From assembly GCA_964347975.1 (NCBI GenBank), contig CAYGAY010000017.1, positions 8,768-72,767 of the forward strand: DNA of 64,000 nt. Direction: 5' to 3'. Source of the DNA: Bin87 sp964347975 (GTDB taxonomy: Bacteria; Chloroflexota; Dehalococcoidia; Lucifugimonadales; UBA3495). Positions 21,105 to 29,499 of this stretch are shown piece after piece (position 1 is the first letter of the stretch; every line of letters starts with the position of its first letter). The notes under the pieces were generated by a model. The model saw only the letters and a program-made list of their open reading frames with translations. It did no database searches and was not told the DNA's origin. The translations under genes were made by a program, and so were the position numbers.

Positions 21105-22847
21105 CTACTCCCGAAATATCTCCTCGCCCCGGTGCAGACGCAGGGCGATCTGGTAGGTTTGGCCGACGGCGCGGGAGGTGGGGGCGTGGGCGGCCAGGTA
21201 GCGGGCCATGCCGATGAGGACGTGGCGGCCCGACGCGGTTCCCCGCCTTTGCCGGTACTGGCTGAGGCCGGCGTCAACGATCTGGAAGGAGTGAAAGCCG
21301 GCATCCTCGTTGAGCATGGCCCGTCCCAGGGCGGCCACCAGCGCGTCGGGTTCGCAGGAGGCGGTGAGATAGCGGGACACCAGGTGAGAGACCTCTTCAA
21401 CCTGCTGGCGGACGTCCATGCGTTCGCGGATTTCGGCCAGCAGCTGCGGGCCGTCGGCCGGCGCGCTGCCCGTCTCCGGGATGCGCTGGGCCGGCATATT
21501 GAGGAAGCGGTCCAGGTAGATGCTCATGGCGACGTCGAAGACACCGCGCAACAACTCCGGCGACGGGGCGCGCTGCAAGGCCCGGTGCAGGGCGTGGGCC
21601 GCCGTCAAAGTGTTGTGCACGGTGTCCCAGTCGCCGAACTCGTTGGAGATGTGGAAGTGGGCCATGCGGAGAAAGGCGGCGTAGGTCACGGCGGAGCCCA
21701 GCTCATCGGGGGTTGCGCCGGACTTTATGGCCGTCTTGATGGCCTCCAGAATGTCGGCTGGCGATTCGCCGAGCATTTCGCGGGCCAGCGTGTCCGCTTC
21801 GTTCCAGCCGGCGGCGCGGCGGCCCTGCTCCAGCAGGGCCGGCAGTTCCTCGCGGGCCTGCCACACCAGGGAGGCCAGGTCGATGGGGTGTCGCCATGCG
21901 CTGAGTTCGTGGCTGCGGCGGGCGCGGGCCATGCCGTGAACCAGGCTGGTCAGCGTCCGGCTGGCGTGTTCCCAGCCGATATGGTCCAGCAGCTCGAAAG
22001 CCTTGTTGGCGAAGTCCAGCGTGTGGCCGGCGTCCAGGTAGATGTGGTCGGTGGAGGCGGCGAAGATCAGGTCGGCGATGTGGCGGGAGGGCAATCCCAG
22101 CTCGATGGCCGTCCGGAGGCAACGTTCTGCGGCGTCCTCGGCGCGCACGTCGATGAAGTCGCGGAACCACTGCTTGAAGACTTCCGGGCGGGTTTCCCCG
22201 GTGGGCAAAGGATCGACTACGAAACGGGGCGGCCGGCCGGCGCACTCCCGGGCCACGTGGAGGAGTCCCTGGTACAGGGCCACCGGGCGGTCGTCGGCGT
22301 CCAGGTGAGGCAGCAGGTTGGCGGCGCTGGTGAGTATGGTCATGGCCGGCCCCCAGCCGGCGGCGGCGTAGGTCGTCCCGAAGTCCGCGCCGATGCGCAG
22401 CGGCGTCCGGTAGCCGGCGCCGGCGGCGTGGAGTCCCAATACCGATTTTGCGGTGACCAGGCGGATGTTGTGCTCCATGCCGTCGCGCAGACGGGCGGAC
22501 CAGCGCTGCGTCTCGTCGCGCTGGGCGGGTTGCGGGTCCACCCAGACCTGACCGTCCACGATGGTCACGGGGAAGCTGCGCACGTCGTCGGCGAAGGGGT
22601 TGAAGGTGCCGCCGCTGGCCAGGTCGAAACGGGCGTTATGCCAATGGCAGGTGAGGATGCCGTCCTTGACGCTGCCCCGATCCAGGGGGAAGCCCATGTG
22701 CGGGCAGCGGTTGTCCACGGCGTACACCCGCCCGTCGTGGTGGAAGACGGCAATGGCATGGCCGCCGCCGGTGACGACCCGGCAGCCGCCGGTTTCCAGT
22801 TCGTCAATGCTCCCGACCCGAATCTGTTCTGCAATTTGCGTCGCCAT
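21105..22847 (-). CDS. Rieske [2Fe-2S] domain fused to a large helical domain
   Basis: 580 residues from ATG at 22847, which has a GGAGG site. Residues about 8-105 are a Rieske domain: CPHMGFPLDRGS (CxH) and CHWHN (CxxH) give the two Cys and two His ligands. The other 470 residues are mostly helical, without the mononuclear iron site (DxxHxxxxH) of ring-hydroxylating oxygenases. I see instead scattered histidines (DHIYLDAGHTLDFANK, MAHFHISNEFGDWDTVHN) that could bind a metal, which is inference. I do not recognise the family of that part. The aspartic protease-like gene lies 50 bases upstream on the same strand. Confidence 0.8.
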   Translation of the reverse strand: MATQIAEQIRVGSIDELETGGCRVVTGGGHAIAVFHHDGRVYAVDNRCPHMGFPLDRGSVKDGILTCHWHNARFDLASGGTFNPFADDVRSFPVTIVDGQVWVDPQPAQRDETQRWSARLRDGMEHNIRLVTAKSVLGLHAAGAGYRTPLRIGADFGTTYAAAGWGPAMTILTSAANLLPHLDADDRPVALYQGLLHVARECAGRPPRFVVDPLPTGETRPEVFKQWFRDFIDVRAEDAAERCLRTAIELGLPSRHIADLIFAASTDHIYLDAGHTLDFANKAFELLDHIGWEHASRTLTSLVHGMARARRSHELSAWRHPIDLASLVWQAREELPALLEQGRRAAGWNEADTLAREMLGESPADILEAIKTAIKSGATPDELGSAVTYAAFLRMAHFHISNEFGDWDTVHNTLTAAHALHRALQRAPSPELLRGVFDVAMSIYLDRFLNMPAQRIPETGSAPADGPQLLAEIRERMDVRQQVEEVSHLVSRYLTASCEPDALVAALGRAMLNEDAGFHSFQIVDAGLSQYRQRRGTASGRHVLIGMARYLAAHAPTSRAVGQTYQIALRLHRGEEIFRE

Positions 22848-22897
22848 GATGCCTCCCTCCTCGCCTGGTTCTGTGTCGGGATGCAATTGCAACCCGA

Positions 22898-23311
22898 CTA
22901 GCCTTTTGCGCCGCCGTTCTGATCTAGCATTCCCGCCCAGCCGCGCCGGCCCATCCGCACGTGAACTAATCTTTCTTCGGGCATATCCACCGCGAGTCTC
23001 AGATATTGAAGGGTCGTCGCCCCGATGCACTCTCCGCTCTCGTCTGGCCGGAAGGCCACCGGAGCGATGCCACTCACGCTTTGACCGTCGTCCAGTGCGA
23101 TGGTAAATCGAGCATATCCGTACTCGCACTCCACTTCCGAGCCGTCAGCCGTAACGTAAGTAGCTGGCTGCTCTGGTCGAATGCCCAGCTCCGCCAGCAA
23201 GGCGGCGGGGAAGGCCGAATTGGTGGCGCCGGTGTCAACCAATGCCTCCGTTTCGTGAGCGTCGCCGCCGTGCAGGTTGGCGACGCTTACTTTCGCGTAA
23301 AAGATGCCCAT
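22898..23311 (-). CDS. Retropepsin-like aspartic protease domain protein
   Basis: 137 residues. The motif ALVDTGATNSAFP is the classic catalytic loop of clan AA aspartic proteases (D-T/S-G-A), and the later 'IGATTLQYLRLAVDM' fits the flap/second-half motif (G-x-x-x-L-x-x-L). Such single-domain bacterial proteins are thought to act as dimers, and their substrates are mostly unknown. The 11-base gap to the hydrolase gene upstream and the 50-base gap to the Rieske gene downstream suggest one transcript. Confidence 0.85.
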   Translation of the reverse strand: MGIFYAKVSVANLHGGDAHETEALVDTGATNSAFPAALLAELGIRPEQPATYVTADGSEVECEYGYARFTIALDDGQSVSGIAPVAFRPDESGECIGATTLQYLRLAVDMPEERLVHVRMGRRGWAGMLDQNGGAKG

Positions 23312-23322
23312 ATCCGGCCTCC

Positions 23323-24132
23323 CTATTCCGTATCGGTAACGGCGGCGGCAGCCGCGCCGCGCTGGGCGTAGCGGGTGATGAAGTCGCGGATTGCGCTGAA
23401 GTATTGCTGGTAGCCGACGTACATCAGGTCGTTGTGGCCGGCGTTGGGGATGATTTCCAGGCGCTTTTCGGTGGTTTTGAAATTGTCGTGCATAGCTACG
23501 GCGTCGCTGAGGGGCGCCAATTCGTCCCGTTGGCCATGGATGACCAGGGCGGGGATGTCGATGGAGTAGAACTTGGCGCGGTAGTGGTCTTCCAGCGCCT
23601 TTATCACATCAGGCGCGAGGCCGTCGGCGAAGCGTCCCAGGTTGGGGCGGCCGCTCTCGATGATTACGCCGTTGAGCTGGTCGGGTTCGGCAACGGCCAG
23701 TTCGCCGGCGGCGTGGCGGCCCATGGAACGGCCCATGACGTACACCGGGCCGGTGACGCCAAGCTCGGCCATGGCCTCGCGCAGCCCCGCCAGCGCCACG
23801 TGGGCGTCGGCCAGCATGGTGTTGAAGGTGGGAGCGCCGCCGGACGCGCCGTAGCCCCGGTAGTCGGCGACGAAGAAGTTTGCGCCGATCTCGTTGTAGT
23901 GGGGCGCGATGTGGTCGTAGCCGGCGGCAGTCTCGCCGTTGCCGTAGAAGAACAGCACAGTGGGATAGGCCCGGTCCACCGCGTGGAACCGGCAGGACAA
24001 CTGCACGTCGTCGGCCACGTTGACCGCGTAGTCCACCGCGCTCTCCGGGGTCTTGGTCCAGTGGCGTTGGGGATAGAAGGAGCGGCCTGAACCCACGGCA
24101 TTCTCCAGCACGGAATAGTCAACAGCAGTCAT
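23323..24132 (-). CDS. Alpha/beta hydrolase
   Basis: 269 residues. The oxyanion region is FFYGNGETAAGYD, the nucleophile elbow is MGRSMGRHAAG (G-x-S-x-G), an acid candidate is in VIHGQRDELAPL, and the catalytic histidine is in IIPNAGHNDLMY. YRGYGASGGAP is typical of serine esterase/peptidase-like members (BEM46/FrsA-like). The ATG at 24132 has a GGGGAGGG site and a TATAAT about 30 bases upstream. It appears to be the first gene of a three-gene unit with the aspartic protease and Rieske genes. The substrate is unknown. Confidence 0.9.
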   Translation of the reverse strand: MTAVDYSVLENAVGSGRSFYPQRHWTKTPESAVDYAVNVADDVQLSCRFHAVDRAYPTVLFFYGNGETAAGYDHIAPHYNEIGANFFVADYRGYGASGGAPTFNTMLADAHVALAGLREAMAELGVTGPVYVMGRSMGRHAAGELAVAEPDQLNGVIIESGRPNLGRFADGLAPDVIKALEDHYRAKFYSIDIPALVIHGQRDELAPLSDAVAMHDNFKTTEKRLEIIPNAGHNDLMYVGYQQYFSAIRDFITRYAQRGAAAAAVTDTE

Positions 24133-24160
24133 AACAGGCCCTCCCCAGCGAATAATTGGG

Positions 24161-24166
24161 ATTATA
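24161..24166 (-). promoter_or_regulatory. -10-like TATAAT for the hydrolase operon
   Basis: On the minus strand this reads TAGTATAATCCC, 29 bases before the ATG at 24132. It gives a very short leader containing the ribosome site. Confidence 0.45.
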
Positions 24167-24204
24167 CTACGGGATAATGAATGGCCTCGCGCCGATCCGC
24201 CTTG

Positions 24205-24288
24205 TTGTTGCGAGGAGCGGAGGCCGATATTTGACTAGGAGTTACGCACTTGCTCCTCTGTCATTGCGAGCGTAGCGTGGCAATCCCG
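24205..24288. repeat. MITE-like repeat fragments, copy 3
   Basis: Two fragments of the dispersed element: TTGTTGCGAGGAGCG (24205-24219) and CTGTCATTGCGAGCGTAGCG...GGCAATCCCG (24258-24288). They lie in the 24133-24418 gap, which also has a degenerate REP-like hairpin (24373-24394) and no gene that I can see. Confidence 0.55.
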
Positions 24289-24418
24289 ACGGCTGTTTGC
24301 GCAAGAGGTGATGCCGGCGTTTGCGTAGTCAAGACCGAGTGACGCCAATGGGCTAGGCCGCGTTGACATTTAACCGCCATTTCTGCGAAAGGCGGAACAT
24401 TGATCAAGGTAAGGGGCG

Positions 24419-25420
24419 GTGATACCATTCGGCCCTGCCGCCCAGCCTCAAGTTCGGTGTGTCATGCGGAGCAGCAAATTGATACGCGATCTACTTCCAC
24501 ATCAGTCTGCCGGTTCGGAATTGTCAGATGGCGTCCATCGTTCAGGTTCAGTGATCGAAAACGACGGCGCGTGCAGTCTGACGCCTCGTAGCGGCTGCCA
24601 TCGGGTCGAGTGCCGGGACAATCTCGAGTTTATGAGCAACCTCGATGACGGGCAGATAAAGTTGGTCGTTACCTCACCACCCTACAACTTGGGCAAGACG
24701 AAAGAAAACCGGATGTCGATTGACGACTATCTGGAATGGCAGGAACAGGTGATCCGGGAGTGTGCTAGGGTCTTGCATCCGAAAGGGTCAATCTGCTGGC
24801 AGGTGGGCAACTACGTCCACCGTGGTGAAATTTTCCCGCTTGACGCCTTGTTTTATCCTATATTCAAAAAACTCGGTCTCAAACTTCGAAATCGGATTGT
24901 ATGGCACTTCGGCCACGGAATGCACTGCTCGAAAAGGCTGTCGGGCCGGTACGAAACCATAAACTGGTGGACCAAAAGCGACGATTATACCTGGAACCTG
25001 GACCCCATCAGGATGCCATCGAAATACCCCAACAAACGCCATTTCAAAGGGCCAAACGCCGGCCGGTTATCCGGCAACCCCAACGGCAAGAACCCAACCG
25101 ACGTATGGGAAATCCCCAACGTGAAACACAACCACCCGGAGAAGACGATACATCCCTGTCAGTTTCCGGTTGAGCTGGTCGAACGACTGGTCTTGTCCAT
25201 GACCGACGTATCGGATGCCGTGCTGGATCCTTATATGGGTGTCGGATCCGCCATCATTGCCGCAATAATGCACGGGCGTGCGGGCTATGGGTGCGACACT
25301 GATCCTGATTACGTGGCTATCGCCCGTGAACGTATCGAGCAATGGGAGAAAGGAACGCTACGCACCCGCCCCATGGGGAAGCCGATTTATGATCCAGCCA
25401 GACCGAACGGCGGACACTGA
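24419..25420 (+). CDS. Type II DNA methyltransferase (N4-cytosine/N6-adenine class)
   Basis: 333 residues. Motif IV is TSPPYNLG (about residue 82), the form common in N4-cytosine and some N6-adenine enzymes, and it comes before motif I, DPYMGVGS (about 265-272), so the order is beta-class. The aligned C-terminal piece GYGCDTDPDYVAIARERI completes the SAM site. The start is uncertain: GTG at 24419 has AAGGGG only 3 bases before it, and ATG at 24464 is an alternative. The next gene on the same strand is a BstYI/BglII-like nuclease, so this enzyme likely protects the matching site, probably a GATC-centred hexamer (inference). Confidence 0.9.
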   Translation: MIPFGPAAQPQVRCVMRSSKLIRDLLPHQSAGSELSDGVHRSGSVIENDGACSLTPRSGCHRVECRDNLEFMSNLDDGQIKLVVTSPPYNLGKTKENRMSIDDYLEWQEQVIRECARVLHPKGSICWQVGNYVHRGEIFPLDALFYPIFKKLGLKLRNRIVWHFGHGMHCSKRLSGRYETINWWTKSDDYTWNLDPIRMPSKYPNKRHFKGPNAGRLSGNPNGKNPTDVWEIPNVKHNHPEKTIHPCQFPVELVERLVLSMTDVSDAVLDPYMGVGSAIIAAIMHGRAGYGCDTDPDYVAIARERIEQWEKGTLRTRPMGKPIYDPARPNGGH

Positions 25421-25492
25421 ATCCGAAGCGTCGCTTCGGCGCTGTTTTTGAGTTCGCCGAGCTGATGGTTCAGGTGAAAGGACGACCACTAG

Positions 25493-26041
25493 ATGCGAAT
25501 AGTCCATTACCATTCGCATCTCGGCGGGGCGGAAATCCTGCAAGTCAGATACCCGCAGATTAATCGCCTCATTAACGAAGCAATTGTGGCGACGGGCGCC
25601 GATTTTCGGACCAAGGAAAGCCGCGAAAGAGGTCGCGCCGGCGAGATGCTGTATGATCCTTCAGCCATGAATCGGGCATTCAAGAGAGAGTTTCAACGAC
25701 GTGGTTTCGCGGAGCTAAGGAGGCATGTTGAGCGGAATGTGCCCGGTTGGAACACGGACGAAATCAATGTTGGATACAAGCAGGTTGACTTCTTCCGCGA
25801 CCGGGTGCTGGTGGAAGTCCAGTTCGGCAAGTACTTCGCCATGTTCTATGACATGGCAAAACTGGAGTACTTCTACCGGCAGAACGAGGCTGACGTCGGT
25901 GTGGAGATCGTACCATCATTCCGTTTGACTCGGGATATGTCCTCCGGCGTTGGTCGCGGTGAGATGCTGGTCACCGACATCATGGGCCTCCAACGCAGTT
26001 TTCCAACCTTTCCGGTGAAGATCATCTTCATCGAGCCCTGA
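25493..26041 (+). CDS. BstYI/BglII-family type II restriction endonuclease
   Basis: 182 residues. The N-terminus MRIVHYHSHLGGAEILQV, then FRTKESRERGR, then EMLYDPSAMNRAFK follow BstYI closely as I remember that sequence. The catalytic set D99, E108, Q110 in QVDFFRDRVLVEVQFGKY has the D-x8-E-x-Q spacing known from BglII (D84, E93, Q95). BglII cuts AGATCT and BstYI cuts RGATCY, so a similar GATC-centred site is expected. ATG at 25493 lies 72 bases after the methyltransferase stop. It is somewhat shorter than BstYI, mainly by a shorter middle region. Confidence 0.9.
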   Translation: MRIVHYHSHLGGAEILQVRYPQINRLINEAIVATGADFRTKESRERGRAGEMLYDPSAMNRAFKREFQRRGFAELRRHVERNVPGWNTDEINVGYKQVDFFRDRVLVEVQFGKYFAMFYDMAKLEYFYRQNEADVGVEIVPSFRLTRDMSSGVGRGEMLVTDIMGLQRSFPTFPVKIIFIEP

Positions 26042-26090
26042 GGCGCCCCCGGCTTTGACACCAACAGGTTAGCTCCACGGAGCGCAGCCC

Positions 26091-26771
26091 ATGTGCGGAA
26101 GAATCAGTCTGTTCGCGGAACTGGAGGATTTGGCGTCCCAGTTCCGTTTCATCCCTGACGACGTTGGCGATGGCTACCAGGTTTCCTGGAACATCGCGCC
26201 CACCGCTGCGGCGCTGGTCATCACCGCCGGCGGGGATATGCGCCGGGCCGGCGTAATGCGTTGGGGGTTCACTTTCAACCGTCCGCCGGGAAAGTCGGGG
26301 TCGTCGCGACCCTTGTTCAACGCCCGCAGCGAGACGCTGGCGGAGCGTCCCGCCTTCCGCGCGGCCTTCGCGCAACGCCGATGCCTGGTGCCCATCAACG
26401 GGTTCTACGAGTGGCGGGCCAATCCGGGCGGCGGCAAAACGCCCCTGTGGATACACCGGACGGACGAGTGCCCCTTTGCCCTGGCCGGCATTTACAACAC
26501 CAGGCCGGACCCGACGGTTGCCGTAATCACCGGCGCGCCCAATGGGCTGATGGCGCCCATCCACAACCGGATGCCGGTGATGCTGGACGATGCGGAGTAC
26601 GACGATTGGCTGGACCCGGAAGCGGATCCAATGACGCTGCATGGTCTGCTGCGGCCGCGGGAGTGGCCGGCGATGGCCGCGCGGCCGGTGTCCACGGCGG
26701 TGAACCGGGCCGGCTCCGACGGGCCGCGCCTCGTCGCCCCGGTGGATGGCGGCGGCGCGCTACTGCTGTGA
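26091..26771 (+). CDS. SRAP-domain protein (YedK/HMCES family)
   Basis: 226 residues. The family's self-processed N-terminus MCGRISLF puts the catalytic cysteine at position 2, and the other active-site residues are visible: Asn in LFNARSET, Glu in INGFYEWR and His in MAPIHNRMPV. SRAP proteins form a DNA-protein crosslink with abasic sites in single-stranded DNA and protect them during replication. It lies 49 bases after the restriction enzyme gene. DNA-repair function near an R-M locus may be coincidence. Start is ATG at 26091, which is required because Cys2 must follow it. Confidence 0.95.
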   Translation: MCGRISLFAELEDLASQFRFIPDDVGDGYQVSWNIAPTAAALVITAGGDMRRAGVMRWGFTFNRPPGKSGSSRPLFNARSETLAERPAFRAAFAQRRCLVPINGFYEWRANPGGGKTPLWIHRTDECPFALAGIYNTRPDPTVAVITGAPNGLMAPIHNRMPVMLDDAEYDDWLDPEADPMTLHGLLRPREWPAMAARPVSTAVNRAGSDGPRLVAPVDGGGALLL

Positions 26772-26802
26772 TGCCGGCGGCTCGGGCGTATGAGCTCCAT
26801 CG

Positions 26803-26958
26803 CTCATGCGTACCCACTTTGTCATTGCGAGCGTAGCGTGGCAATCTCGCCGCCGGAGGAGTCGTCGCTCTGGCAACAGCGTCGCCACCGCCGGAACGAG
26901 ATCCTATCGCCCGCCTACGGCGGTTGTGGAATGACCGGTTAAAGCGGGTACGTATGAG
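26803..26958. repeat. MITE-like palindromic repeat, copy 4 (complete ends)
   Basis: The most complete copy: begins CTCATGCGTACCCACTTT (26803-26820) and ends AAAGCGGGTACGTATGAG (26941-26958), imperfect inverses of one another. Inside lie GTCATTGCGAGCGTAGCG...GGCAATCTCG and a diverged second half. No transposase is encoded. It occupies most of the 26772-27041 gap. Confidence 0.75.
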
Positions 26959-26994
26959 AACTCCATCGGGTTTGCCGCTCCCGGCCCGGTGCGC

Positions 26995-27000
26995 TATACT
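26995..27000 (+). promoter_or_regulatory. -10-like TATACT before the acyl-CoA dehydrogenase
   Basis: GCGCTATACT lies 41 bases before the ATG at 27042, with no visible -35. It is just downstream of the MITE-like repeat. Confidence 0.35.
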
Positions 27001-27041
27001 CCCTGCGATTTTCCCCTATCATCGCCCGGGAGGGCCTGCTT

Positions 27042-28193
27042 ATGGACATGGGATTGAGCGAGATTCAGCAGATGCTGAAGAACTCGGCGCGGGAGTTTCT
27101 GGCCCAGGAATGCCCGTTGACACTGGTGCGCGAACTGGAGAACGACCCGCAGGGTTTCAGCGAGGACATCTGGCGTCAGGTGGTCAACCTGGGCTGGACG
27201 GGCATACCCTTCCCCGAGCAGTACGGCGGCACCGGCGGTTCCTTCCTTGACCTGGCGGTGCTGGTTGAGGAGATGGGCCGCGCCCTGCTGCCGGCTCCGT
27301 TCTTCGCCACGGTCGTCCTGGGCGGTCTCACCGTGCTGGACGCCGGCAGCGACGAGCAGAAGCGCGACCTGCTCACCCGCGTTTGCGCCGGCACGGCGCG
27401 CCTCACCCTGGCGCTCACCGAGCCGTCGGCCACCACCGCGGCCTGGGGCGTGGAGACCACCGCCCGTCGATCTAACGGAGACGGCGGCGACGGCTATGTT
27501 ATCAGCGGAACCAAGCTGTTTGTCCCCGACGCCCACGCCGCCGACACCATCATCGTCGCCGCCCGCACGATGCCGGCCGGCGACGACCCGGAGCAGGGCA
27601 TCACGCTGTTTCTGGTGCCGGCCAACGCCGCCGGCGTGGCGGTCGAGCAGATCAGCGCCATCGGCAACGAGCGGCTCTGCGAGGTGCGATTGGATAACGT
27701 GTCAGCGCCGGACGATGCCGTGCTGGGCGAGGTCGGACAGGCGTGGCCCGTCATCCAGCGGACGCTGGCCCGGGCCACGGCGGCCCACTGCGTGCAGATG
27801 GTAGGCGGCGCCGAGGCCGTGCTGGATATGACCGTGGAATACGTCAAGCAGCGCACCCAGTTCGGCCGGCCGGTGGGCAGCTTCCAGGCAGTGCAGCACC
27901 ATTGCGCCAACATGGCTACCGACGTTGAGGGCGCGCGCCACATCGCCTACCAGGCGGCCTGGGCCATCGCCGAGGGCGAGTCGGCCCGACGGGAGGTGGC
28001 CATGGCCAAAGCCTGGTGCAGCGGAGCCTACCAGCGGGTCTGCTCCCTGGGCCACCAGTGCCACGGCGCCATCGGCTTTACGATGGAACACAACCTGCAA
28101 CTGTACACCCGCCGGGCCAAGGTGCAGGAACTGTCCTACGGCAGCGTCCACGACCACAAGGAGGTGGCGTTGCAGGAGATTGAGGCGGGGTAG
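27042..28193 (+). CDS. Acyl-CoA dehydrogenase family protein
   Basis: 383 residues, normal for the flavin-dependent family. N-terminal helical domain to about 120, a beta domain starting near LALTEPSATTAAWG (FAD/substrate region), and a C-terminal helical domain with RTQFGRPVGSFQAVQHHCAN and the end-piece CHGAIGFTMEHNLQLYTRRA. It oxidises an acyl-CoA thioester at the alpha-beta position. The carboxylate catalytic base cannot be placed with certainty; the variable 'HGAIGFT' region is of the type seen in CaiA/FadE-like members. GGGAGGG precedes the ATG. No acyl-CoA partner genes adjoin it. Confidence 0.93.
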   Translation: MDMGLSEIQQMLKNSAREFLAQECPLTLVRELENDPQGFSEDIWRQVVNLGWTGIPFPEQYGGTGGSFLDLAVLVEEMGRALLPAPFFATVVLGGLTVLDAGSDEQKRDLLTRVCAGTARLTLALTEPSATTAAWGVETTARRSNGDGGDGYVISGTKLFVPDAHAADTIIVAARTMPAGDDPEQGITLFLVPANAAGVAVEQISAIGNERLCEVRLDNVSAPDDAVLGEVGQAWPVIQRTLARATAAHCVQMVGGAEAVLDMTVEYVKQRTQFGRPVGSFQAVQHHCANMATDVEGARHIAYQAAWAIAEGESARREVAMAKAWCSGAYQRVCSLGHQCHGAIGFTMEHNLQLYTRRAKVQELSYGSVHDHKEVALQEIEAG

Positions 28194-28237
28194 TGTCATC
28201 GCTAACGACAAACCCGTCATTCAATAAGCGGCAGTCA

Positions 28238-28255
28238 TTCCGGCGCAAGCCGGAA
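28238..28255. repeat. REP-like palindrome, copy 2
   Basis: TTCCGGC / GCCGGAA arms around GCAA, with CAGTCA before, as in the other copies. It lies between the dehydrogenase stop and the next small gene. Confidence 0.65.
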
Positions 28256-28279
28256 CCGCCCCTCTGTGCGGGATACAAA

Positions 28280-28531
28280 ATGATTGATTACATATTGAGG
28301 GGTTTTGGATGGATGCTGGTCGGGATGTTACTAGGCGGTTTGCTTGGGGCTTGCCTTGGGTACATTATTGCTGAAGTCGCGCTAGGCGACGGCACTCTCT
28401 TTGGAGCGGAAATAGCACGACTTTCCGCCATGTCTGGCGCTATCGTTCTCGGCCAGACATCGGGAATCGTCTGCGGCATTGTTGGCGGAGTTACGAGTGT
28501 TGTCAGAAACGAAAGCACGCACAGCCGATAA
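28280..28531 (+). CDS. Small glycine-rich membrane protein
   Basis: 83 residues from ATG at 28280, with two hydrophobic helices (about 6-32 and 47-72) that carry GxxxG-type spacing (GMLLGGLLGACLG, GQTSGIVCGIVGG). The frame is open up to 28193, but that part covers a REP-like palindrome, so the internal ATG is preferred although its ribosome site (CGGGA) is weak. I recognise no family. The 28532-28714 gap after it shows no supported gene. Confidence 0.55.
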   Translation: MIDYILRGFGWMLVGMLLGGLLGACLGYIIAEVALGDGTLFGAEIARLSAMSGAIVLGQTSGIVCGIVGGVTSVVRNESTHSR

Positions 28532-28714
28532 ATGCGCTCACAATCAAGGGAGACCACTATTTGAAAGGGAGATACCAATCACCATGCCTCCACCCGCACC
28601 CGCCTTTCTCCGCGACGGCCCTACCCACTGCTGAAAATTGCTGTGCATCTCCGTACCTATCGTTTACGATGATAAAATTGTGTATAGCCTGACAGACGCC
28701 CAAGGAGGTCGCTG

Positions 28715-29497
28715 ATGGCAGCCGTCAGGGATGACTACAACTACCGCAGGATTACCAAACCGCCCAGATTTGGCCATGGGTCTGAACCTGGTATCCAGTT
28801 CTCCGCGCCACATACGGCCCCGGATGCCGATAGCGCCCAGATGGTGCGTAAGCACCTCCCCGACGACGAGAGAGAGGACATATTGCTCAGGACCGCCAGG
28901 GCGGAACGCGCCCTTTACATTGAGCCGGTCGAGAGAACCTACGAGACTCAAGCGGATGCCCTAGCCGTCCGCAGGAACGATCTGGGTATGAAGTACCTGG
29001 AGCACGACTTGGCCAAAGCGTTTCGCAATTTTCTGGAGGCTGTAACCCAAGACGAAAATTTTGCTCTGGCCCACAACAATCTTGGCTTGGTATTCCTCGA
29101 GATAGGAGACCTATTCAGGGCCCTCGAACACTTGGACAGGGCTATTGAACTCGACGACACACTCGATGTCGCTTACTGCAACAGGGGCCTTGCCCACCTG
29201 GAAGGTGGAGACTTCGAGGCAGCCTACGAGGACTTTGGGAAAGCGCTGGAGCTGGACCAGCACGATCCGATGCACTATAACAACATCGGCGTGCTGTTCT
29301 TGGACTTGGAGGTACCAGCCAAAGCCTGTGACTATTTCAACACGGCGATAGATCTGGACCCAAACAATCCCTTACCGTATAAAAACCGAGGGTTGGCCTA
29401 CCGCGAGATGGGAGATAATCAACAAGCCCGGGCCGACTTCACCAAAGCGATAGCACTGGAGGAAGAACAATATCAGGCTATGTTCGGGGAATCCTGA
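28715..29497 (+). CDS. TPR-repeat protein
   Basis: 260 residues. After an N-terminal region of about 75 residues come about five tetratricopeptide units with the usual small/large residue pattern, e.g. FALAHNNLGLVFLEIGD, DVAYCNRGLAHLEGGDFEAA and LPYKNRGLAYREMGDNQQAR, each followed by an acidic 'KALELD' helix end. TPR arrays bind partner proteins. AAGGAGG precedes ATG at 28715. It is the first of a closely packed series (TPR, PIN, HIT, HD, HicB, HicA, selenoprotein candidate). Base composition is lower in GC than the flanks. Confidence 0.88.
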   Translation: MAAVRDDYNYRRITKPPRFGHGSEPGIQFSAPHTAPDADSAQMVRKHLPDDEREDILLRTARAERALYIEPVERTYETQADALAVRRNDLGMKYLEHDLAKAFRNFLEAVTQDENFALAHNNLGLVFLEIGDLFRALEHLDRAIELDDTLDVAYCNRGLAHLEGGDFEAAYEDFGKALELDQHDPMHYNNIGVLFLDLEVPAKACDYFNTAIDLDPNNPLPYKNRGLAYREMGDNQQARADFTKAIALEEEQYQAMFGES

Positions 29498-29499
29498 CT

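Noticed and set aside
21132..22901. A 589-codon plus-strand frame
   Set aside because: Antisense to the Rieske gene, whose metal-binding motifs are intact.
28584..28634. A 16-codon frame before the TPR gene
   Set aside because: A GGGAG lies upstream, but the product is too short and resembles nothing; it may be a chance frame in the leader.
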